Below the pieces are notes generated by a model. The model ran no database searches and was not told where the DNA came from. It saw nothing but the letters and a program-made list of their open reading frames with translations. Made by a program: the position numbers and the translations under genes. Below, piece after piece: positions 1 through 4,131 of a stretch of 5,603 bases of DNA (position 1 is the stretch's first letter; each line of letters opens with the position of its first letter). Source of the DNA: DASRTE01 sp035316885 (GTDB lineage: Bacteria > Actinomycetota > Actinomycetes > Jiangellales > Jiangellaceae); the NCBI GenBank assembly GCA_035316885.1, contig DATHII010000060.1, positions 1-5,603 of the forward strand, in the 5' to 3' direction.

Positions 1-624
1 GACCTGGTGGGCGCCCGCGTCGCGAAGCAGTCGCGCCTCAGTGGTCGTCGTGACGGCGACGACCCGGCCGACCCGGGCTGCGACCGCTGCCGTCACCCCG
101 GCAACGGAGTCCTCGATGGCAACGGCCGCGGCCGGCTTGACGTGCAGCGCCTGGCACGCGGCGAGGAACGGGTCCGGCGCCGGCTTGCCGCTGACGACGT
201 CCTCCCAGGTGATCAGCGCGTCGAAGCACTCCCGCACGCCGAGCACCTCCTCCACCGCGTACTCGGCCCACGCCCGGGTCGCCGACGTCACAAGAGCGAG
301 CGGCACGTTGCGCGCATGCAAACCCTGGATCAGCTCCGTCGCGCCAGGCGCGGGCTCCGGTGCTACGTCGGACCGCGCCAGCTGGCCCAGAACCTCAGCG
401 ACGAGGGCGTCCGGATCCTCGTCGGCCCATGGGCCAGGCAGCGTCGCGAAGACGTCGGATCCCCGTCGGCCCACGAAGTGGGCGTACGTACCTGAATCGA
501 CGGCCCAGCCGCGGGCCGCGAAGAACGACTCGTAGGCGGCCCGGTGTACTGGCTCGCTGTCGAGCAGCGTGCCGTCGAGGTCGAGCAGGACGGCGGCGGG
601 CCGACCTCGCCCTAGCGTGCCCAC
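1..624 (-). CDS. HAD-superfamily hydrolase, beta-phosphoglucomutase-like sugar phosphatase (partial, C-terminus off the left edge)
   Basis: This is a cytoplasmic haloacid dehalogenase-fold enzyme, probably a Mg-dependent sugar-phosphate phosphatase or phosphomutase. The 208 visible residues carry all four HAD motifs. Motif I is LLDLDGTLLDSEPVH, with nucleophile Asp15 and acid/base Asp17. A small helical cap contains GRRGSDVF. Motif II is LVTSAT around Ser114. Motif III is SGKPAPDPF with Lys147, and motif IV is AIEDSVAG with Glu171-Asp172. The usual glycine after the AAxAA stretch of motif IV is replaced by Arg (AAVAARVGRV). The GTG start at 624 overlaps the last 13 bases of the EIIA gene in another frame and has no clear ribosome-binding site, which suggests translational coupling. 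Only the last few residues should be missing, since relatives are about 210-230 aa. The substrate is unknown; its place in a PTS operon suggests a phosphorylated sugar. Family is secure; phosphatase versus mutase is open. Confidence 0.88.
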   Translation of the reverse strand, partial: MGTLGRGRPAAVLLDLDGTLLDSEPVHRAAYESFFAARGWAVDSGTYAHFVGRRGSDVFATLPGPWADEDPDALVAEVLGQLARSDVAPEPAPGATELIQGLHARNVPLALVTSATRAWAEYAVEEVLGVRECFDALITWEDVVSGKPAPDPFLAACQALHVKPAAAVAIEDSVAGVTAAVAARVGRVVAVTTTTEARLLRDAGAHQV

Positions 625-1073
625 GCGAACAGCGGGTCACCGGCGGCCAGGTCACCTGTGTCGCGGGCATCGGACAGCGCCTCCGCGGCGGCGTCGAGGG
701 CCACGACCGGGCAGATCGGTGACCGGCCACCGGCCTCGACGGCGGCCGGGTCCCACACGACGACGTCGGCCCCGGCGGTGACCTCCGCTCCCTCGGCGAC
801 GACGAGCTCGAATCCCTCGCCGGCGAGTTGGACCGTGTCGATGCCGAGGTGCACCAGCACCCCGGCGCCGTCGGCGGTCTGCACGACGTAGGCATGCGGG
901 TGCAGCTTGACGATCTTGCCTGCCACGGGCGAGATGGCCGTCACCCGCCCCTCGCGCGACGGATCGATCGCGACGCCCGGACCGACGAGGGCGGCTGAGA
1001 ACACGGGGTCGGGGACCTCGGTCATCGGCATCGCGCGTCCGGCCACGGGTGCCACGACGGTCAGGGCGGTCAC
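612..1073 (-). CDS. crr: PTS glucose-family EIIA component (Crr-like), single domain
   Basis: This cytoplasmic phosphocarrier takes phosphate from HPr and hands it to EIIB. The 153-aa protein is one complete EIIA-Glc domain, slightly shorter than the 169-aa E. coli protein. It has the opening APVAGRAMPM, the DPVFSAALVGPGVAI segment, and the active-site block SPVAGKI...HPHAYVV...GVLVHLGIDTVQLAGEGF. His75 in VHLGIDT matches the phosphorylated His90 of E. coli EIIA-Glc, and His60 matches its partner His75. The start is GTG at 1073, preceded by GAAGG at 1081-1085 with a 7-nt spacer. It lies 31 bp after the EIIB gene and overlaps the HAD gene. Streptomyces also encodes EIIA, EIIB and EIIC as separate proteins (Crr, NagF, NagE2). 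Whether this EIIA serves only the neighbouring permease or also has wider regulatory roles cannot be read here. The symbol reflects family rather than proven orthology. Confidence 0.95.
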   Translation of the reverse strand: MTALTVVAPVAGRAMPMTEVPDPVFSAALVGPGVAIDPSREGRVTAISPVAGKIVKLHPHAYVVQTADGAGVLVHLGIDTVQLAGEGFELVVAEGAEVTAGADVVVWDPAAVEAGGRSPICPVVALDAAAEALSDARDTGDLAAGDPLFAWAR

Positions 1074-1104
1074 GGCCGGGCCTTCGGACGCTCGCCGGCC
1101 GCGC

Positions 1105-1335
1105 TCACATCAGGTCTTCGATGTCAGAGGCGATCGTGTCGGCCTCGGGTCCTACCACCACCTGGATTGCGCTGCCCGACCGGATCACGCCATGGGCCCC
1201 AGCCGCCTTCAGCCCGGGTTCGTCGACCAGCCCGGGATCCTCGACCTCGGCCCGAAGACGCGTGATGCACGGCTCGATCTCGATGATGTTGTCGGCCCCG
1301 CCGAGGGCGGCGAGGATCTGCTCCGCGTTGCTCAT
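1105..1335 (-). CDS. PTS glucose/GlcNAc-family EIIB component, single domain (NagF-like)
   Basis: This small cytoplasmic phosphotransfer protein accepts phosphate from EIIA on a cysteine and passes it to the sugar held by EIIC. The 76 residues form one complete EIIB domain: helix AEQILAALGG, then NIIEIEPCITRLRAEV with Cys23 as the phosphocysteine, then GLKAAGAHGVI and a C-terminal strand-helix IQVVVGPEADTIASDIEDLM. The CITRLR motif is typical of the glucose/GlcNAc class. The ATG at 1335 overlaps the SIS stop codon as ATGA. A strong GGAGGA sits at 1341-1346, 5 nt before the start, so high translation is likely. A free-standing EIIB with a partner EIIC lacking its own B domain is the layout of the Streptomyces GlcNAc system. 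The substrate is inferred from the permease and operon neighbours. Confidence 0.95.
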   Translation of the reverse strand: MSNAEQILAALGGADNIIEIEPCITRLRAEVEDPGLVDEPGLKAAGAHGVIRSGSAIQVVVGPEADTIASDIEDLM

Positions 1336-2405
1336 GAGTTTCCTCCGATGGTGTCGTCGACGGGGTCCGTCTGAGTGACCTTGGACAGTCCGCGTGGGGC
1401 GTCGGGATCGAGGCCGAGCCTACGGGCAAGCGCCTCCACCATCAGCTGCGCCGGCACGATCAGGCCGATCGGTGCGACCAGTTCGGGCAGGTCGGGACCG
1501 GCCACCGGGACGTCGCTCGCCTTGACGAAGTCGGGGTCACCGCCGATGCCGACGATGGCGGCCGCGCCCCGCCGCCTCAGGTCGTGGGCAAGTTCGGTCA
1601 AGCCTTCGACCATCGGGCCGTCGGCTGCGGAGACCAGCACGGCCACGTGGTCGGCGTCGACAACGGCGATTGGGCCGTGGCGGAGGTCGGCGTAGGACAG
1701 ACCACGGACAGGTCGCAGACAGGTCTCCTCGATCTTCAGCGCGGTCTCCAGCGCGGTACCGAAGACGAGGCCGCGCCCGCTGACCAGAGTCTCGACACTG
1801 GCCGCGAGCAACTCGGCGGCCTCGTCGATGCCCGACTTGGCCATGATAAGGCGCTCGACCTCGGCCGGTACGCGGTCGAGGTCGGCGTCGAGGGCGGTGG
1901 GCTCGGACGACAGTGCGCCGGCCAGGACGGCCATCGCGGCGAGTTGGGTCGTGTACGACTTGGTGGCCGGTACTGCCTGTTCCGGACCGGCCTGCGTCAC
2001 GAGCGCGACGTCGGCAGCGTTCGCCAGCGCGCTGTCGCCGCCGTTGGTGACTGCGACTGTCCGGGCACCGCACCGCGCGGCCCACTCCTGCGCCTCGACG
2101 ATCTCGTGGGTCTCGCCCGACTGCGACACGGAGACGACGACGGCGTCGGACAGGTCGAGCTGAGCGTGGTAGTGCGTGGCGACACTCGGGGCAGCCAGCC
2201 CCGCCGGGTGGCCGGCGTGCACCTCGAGGAGGTAGCGACCGTAGATCGCGGCGTTGTCGGACGAGCCTCGGGCGACGAACAGGACCGCCCGGCGCCCCTC
2301 GGCGAGCGCGGCGAGCTCACCGCGCAGCGGCCGGAGGGCGTCGAGGGTGCGGGCCAGCGCGGCCGGCTGCTCGGCGACCTCGCGGGCCATCGTCGTCTCG
2401 GTCAC
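1332..2405 (-). CDS. Double-SIS sugar isomerase, GlmS isomerase-like; probable glucosamine-6-phosphate deaminase (NagB-II type)
   Basis: This 357-aa cytoplasmic protein has two SIS (sugar isomerase) domains, at about residues 35-165 and 205-335, and matches the isomerase half of GlmS without the glutaminase half. Visible sites are ARGSSDNAA (45-53), the phosphate-binding SQSGETHE (94-101), TKSYTTQLAAMA (148-159), ALETALKIEE (218-227), LRHGP (241-245) and the C-terminal PRGLSK (337-342). Glu227, His243 and Lys342 align with Glu488, His504 and Lys603 of E. coli GlmS. With no ammonia-supplying domain, the likely direction is deamination of glucosamine-6-phosphate to fructose-6-phosphate plus ammonia, as in known NagB-II enzymes. 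The GTG start at 2405 has AGGAG at 2412-2416 with a 6-nt spacer; an in-frame ATG at 2390 is less favoured. It follows the regulator gene by 57 bp and overlaps the EIIB gene by 4. AgaS-like or fructosamine deglycase activity is an alternative. Confidence 0.9.
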   Translation of the reverse strand: MTETTMAREVAEQPAALARTLDALRPLRGELAALAEGRRAVLFVARGSSDNAAIYGRYLLEVHAGHPAGLAAPSVATHYHAQLDLSDAVVVSVSQSGETHEIVEAQEWAARCGARTVAVTNGGDSALANAADVALVTQAGPEQAVPATKSYTTQLAAMAVLAGALSSEPTALDADLDRVPAEVERLIMAKSGIDEAAELLAASVETLVSGRGLVFGTALETALKIEETCLRPVRGLSYADLRHGPIAVVDADHVAVLVSAADGPMVEGLTELAHDLRRRGAAAIVGIGGDPDFVKASDVPVAGPDLPELVAPIGLIVPAQLMVEALARRLGLDPDAPRGLSKVTQTDPVDDTIGGNS

Positions 2406-2462
2406 GGGCCACTCCTGGTCGCGGCTGGCATCGGTGCAGCACTCAGCGTAGGGCTGGGGGGG

Positions 2463-3230
2463 TCAGCCGTGGCCTGAGCCTGTTGGACGGTGGCGTGGGA
2501 CCACGGACGGGTTGGGGCGGGCCAGCGGTACCCACAGGGTGTAGCGGTCCGAGCGGTAGACCGAGCGCGAGTACTCGACGGCCAGGTCGCCGCTGAAGGC
2601 TCGCCGTGAGATGCGCAGCACGGAGCGGCCGGGCGGGATCCCGAGCAACTGTGCCTCCTCGACGTCGGCGTCACCGGCGTCGACGGTGTCTTCGCCCCAG
2701 GTGGGCAGCAGCCCGCGGGACTCCAGCTCCAGGTAGAGGCTGGTCGGCGGGTTCTCGTCGAGCAGTCCGGGTACCAGCCCCGCCGACAGCCACGTGTGTT
2801 CGACCGACATGGGCTCCTCGTCGGCCAGCCGGAGTTGGTGCAGATGCACCACGGTGTCGCCTGGTGCGATCTCGAGGGCTCGGGCGACGGTCGGATCCGC
2901 CGGCACCTGTTCGGCACGGAGGTGGCGTACTGACGGGGTCATGCCGCGCCGGCGCATCTCCTCGGTGAACGAGGTCAGCCTGACCTGCAGGTCGACCTTC
3001 GGCCGGGCGACGAAGGTGCCGCTGCCCTGCACCCGCTGCAGCAGGCCTTCGACGACGAGCGCGTCGACGGCCTGCCGCACGGTCATCCGGGACACGCCGA
3101 ACCGGTCGCACAGTTCGCGCTCGCTCGGGACCGGATCGCCGGGCCCGAGGTCCTGCCCGGCCAGGATCCGCAGGTAGTCGCGCACCTGGAGGTACTTCAG
3201 CGTGGATCGACGTCGCACGAGCTTCGACAC
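2463..3230 (-). CDS. GntR-family (HutC/DasR-like) transcriptional regulator with UTRA domain
   Basis: This is a DNA-binding regulator, probably a dimer, that senses a phosphorylated amino sugar. Numbered from the GTG at 3230 it has 255 aa, the usual DasR-family length. A winged helix-turn-helix spans about residues 10-79: PSERELCDRFGVSRMTVRQAV, then VVEGLLQRVQGSGTFVARPKV. A UTRA effector domain spans about 86-240, with SFTEEMRRRG, EEPMSVEHTWL and EYSRSVYRSDRYTLWVPL. The recognition region (SRMTVRQA, VVEG, RVQGSGTF) closely resembles my recollection of Streptomyces DasR. The reading frame runs up to an ATG at 3332, but those extra 34 codons are Cys/Arg-rich, match no GntR feature, have no ribosome-binding site, and begin inside the predicted operator. 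The 3230 start has only a weak AGG before it, so the start is uncertain (GTG at 3215 also possible). It leads the leftward operon and is divergent from a paralogous regulator, suggesting control of both units. Confidence 0.9.
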   Translation of the reverse strand: MSKLVRRRSTLKYLQVRDYLRILAGQDLGPGDPVPSERELCDRFGVSRMTVRQAVDALVVEGLLQRVQGSGTFVARPKVDLQVRLTSFTEEMRRRGMTPSVRHLRAEQVPADPTVARALEIAPGDTVVHLHQLRLADEEPMSVEHTWLSAGLVPGLLDENPPTSLYLELESRGLLPTWGEDTVDAGDADVEEAQLLGIPPGRSVLRISRRAFSGDLAVEYSRSVYRSDRYTLWVPLARPNPSVVPRHRPTGSGHG

Positions 3231-3281
3231 GGCGGCCTGGGCGTCCTTTCGGTCCGGGCAGACTTTCCGGCGCGCGGGGCC

Positions 3282-3310
3282 TTGACACCGCAGCCGTTCG
3301 CCCCGAAGGT
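3282..3310 (+). promoter_or_regulatory. Candidate sigma-70-type promoter for the rightward regulator-EIIC unit
   Basis: TTGACA at 3282-3287 is a perfect -35 consensus. A 17-bp spacer leads to GAAGGT at 3305-3310, a weak -10 that keeps the A at position 2 and T at position 6, as many actinomycete promoters do. The predicted transcription start is near 3317, about 50 bp before the GTG at 3368. The dre-like operator would then lie at roughly +10 to +26, where a bound repressor would block transcription. Confidence 0.5.
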
Positions 3311-3326
3311 AATGCCCGCACGCGCA

Positions 3327-3342
3327 ACTCATCTAGACCAGT
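3327..3342. promoter_or_regulatory. dre-like operator (DasR/GntR-family binding site)
   Basis: The 16-bp sequence ACTCATCTAGACCAGT is an imperfect palindrome centred on CTAG. It matches the perfect palindrome ACTGGTCTAGACCAGT at 14 of 16 positions; the two differences (CA for GG) lie in the left arm. From memory, the streptomycete DasR-responsive element is about ACTGGTCTAGACCACT, so this is a close match in the right context: between two DasR-like regulators, next to GlcNAc-type PTS genes. It overlaps the rejected ATG at 3332. Which regulator binds it, or whether both do, cannot be told from sequence. Confidence 0.75.
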
Positions 3343-3352
3343 CAGGACCAGT
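3336..3352 (+). repeat. Direct repeat of the operator half-site GACCAGT, 10-bp period
   Basis: GACCAGT occurs at 3336-3342, as the right arm of the dre-like palindrome, and again at 3346-3352. The offset of 10 bp is about one helical turn, putting both copies on the same face of the DNA. The second copy could be an extra half-site for a second regulator dimer. It is short, so chance is possible. Confidence 0.5.
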
Positions 3353-3358
3353 GGAGGG
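3353..3358 (+). promoter_or_regulatory. Ribosome-binding site of the rightward GntR gene
   Basis: GGAGGG precedes the GTG at 3368 with a 9-nt gap, slightly long but the strongest Shine-Dalgarno sequence in the region. It favours 3368 over the in-frame GTG at 3389, which has none. It lies directly after the operator half-site, so a bound repressor could reach close to it. Confidence 0.65.
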
Positions 3359-3367
3359 AGCCGCCGC

Positions 3368-4123
3368 GTGTCCGTCGTCGACGGCCCCGTGCCCAAACAC
3401 CGGCAGCTCCGCGAGATCCTTCTCGCGCTCGTCGACGCCGACCTCACCCCTGACTCGCCCATCCCGTCCGAGCGCGAACTGGTGTCACGCTTCGGCATCA
3501 GCCGAGCCACCGTGCGCGAGGCTGTCGGCCGTCTGGTCAGCGAGGGCCGGCTGTACCGGGTGCGGGGCAAGGGGACCTTCGTCGCTGCGCCCCGGGTCGA
3601 ATCGCTGCTCCACCTCGCCTCGTTCACCGAGGACATGCGCCGCCGTGGGCACAAGCCGTCCACGGTCGTGCTCGGCGCCGACGAGTCGGTCCCGCCGCCG
3701 CCGGCGCGTGCGGCGCTGGGTCTCGACGTCACCGACCGGGCGTACCGGATCGAGCGGCTGCGGTCGGCCGACGGCTCCCCGATGGCGCACGAGGTGTCGT
3801 GGTTGCCGGCCCGGCCGCTGCCCGGACTGCTCGAGCACGACCTGTCCGGCTCGGTCTACACGCTGCTCACGCGCGAGTACGGGCGAAGTCTCGACTCGGC
3901 GGCGCAGACCGTATGGGCCGAGGGTGCCGATCCGCTGCGGGCCCGGTTGCTGCGAGTACCACCGGCCGCACCGTTGCTGGTCTTCCGGCGGACCTCGTAT
4001 GCGGCGGGTCGGCCGATGGAACACGTGACGTCCTGGTACCGGGCCGACCGGTACCAGGTCCACATGACCCTCGATCGCAGCTCTCCTGCAGGGTCGGCGT
4101 CCGCCGGCTCGAACCGTCCGTAA
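3368..4123 (+). CDS. GntR-family (HutC/DasR-like) transcriptional regulator with UTRA domain, second copy
   Basis: This 251-aa DNA-binding regulator has a winged helix-turn-helix at about residues 8-76 (VPKHRQLREILL, PSERELVSRFGISRATVREAV, RVRGKGTFVAAPRV). A UTRA effector domain follows at about 82-235 (LASFTEDMRRRGHKPS, GSPMAHEVSWLP, EHVTSWYRADRYQVHMTL). Length and layout match DasR and its relatives, which sense amino-sugar phosphates such as glucosamine-6-phosphate. It is clearly paralogous to the divergent regulator next door, but differs in and near the recognition helix (SRATVREA against SRMTVRQA) and in the effector domain, so operator or ligand preference may differ. The EIIC gene follows after 8 bp, so the two are almost certainly co-transcribed and this protein probably controls the permease and itself. 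The C-terminal tail after residue 236 is Ser/Gly-rich and probably disordered. The GTG start is supported by an upstream GGAGGG. Confidence 0.93.
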   Translation: MSVVDGPVPKHRQLREILLALVDADLTPDSPIPSERELVSRFGISRATVREAVGRLVSEGRLYRVRGKGTFVAAPRVESLLHLASFTEDMRRRGHKPSTVVLGADESVPPPPARAALGLDVTDRAYRIERLRSADGSPMAHEVSWLPARPLPGLLEHDLSGSVYTLLTREYGRSLDSAAQTVWAEGADPLRARLLRVPPAAPLLVFRRTSYAAGRPMEHVTSWYRADRYQVHMTLDRSSPAGSASAGSNRP

Positions 4124-4127
4124 GGAG
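4122..4127 (+). promoter_or_regulatory. Ribosome-binding site of the EIIC gene, overlapping the regulator stop codon
   Basis: AAGGAG overlaps the TAA stop of the regulator gene (4121-4123) and sits 4 nt before the ATG at 4132. This short spacing and the stop-codon overlap suggest translation of EIIC is linked to that of the regulator. Confidence 0.75.
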
Positions 4128-4131
4128 CCCC

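Larger units (their letters stand above)
3231..3367. promoter_or_regulatory. Divergent regulatory region between the two GntR genes
   Basis: These 137 bp separate the two divergent regulator genes and should contain the promoters of both transcription units. Visible in it are a promoter-like pair facing right, a dre-like palindrome, an extra half-site, and the ribosome-binding site of the rightward regulator. I could not identify a convincing promoter for the leftward operon, although TTGCGC (minus strand, 3325 to 3320) could be a -35-like element. If the leftward gene truly starts at 3332, part of this stretch would be coding. Confidence 0.75.

Noticed and set aside
7..535. Two overlapping plus-strand open frames opposite the HAD gene.
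   Set aside because: The minus strand carries all four HAD motifs in order, whereas these frames give Arg- or Ser/Ala-rich sequence without any domain.
1697..1715. Half-site-like GACCA sequences inside the SIS and EIIB genes.
   Set aside because: They are single short matches within coding sequence without a CTAG-centred palindrome, as expected by chance at this base composition.
2406..2462. Possible terminator or separate promoter in the 57-bp gap between the leftward regulator and the SIS gene.
   Set aside because: No strong hairpin with a T-run, no -35/-10 pair and no dre-like palindrome is visible, only the SIS ribosome-binding site, so the genes are treated as one operon.
1584..2477. 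A 297-codon open frame on the plus strand, opposite the SIS gene.
   Set aside because: It is antisense to a gene with clear SIS motifs, has no recognisable domain, and is rich in Gly/Arg/Val as expected from an opposite-strand frame in very GC-rich DNA.
2671..3732. A 353-codon open frame on the minus strand running across both regulators and the intergenic region.
   Set aside because: It overlaps two well-supported GntR genes in other frames, its translation is low-complexity Arg/Pro/Ser sequence, and it crosses the operator and promoter region.
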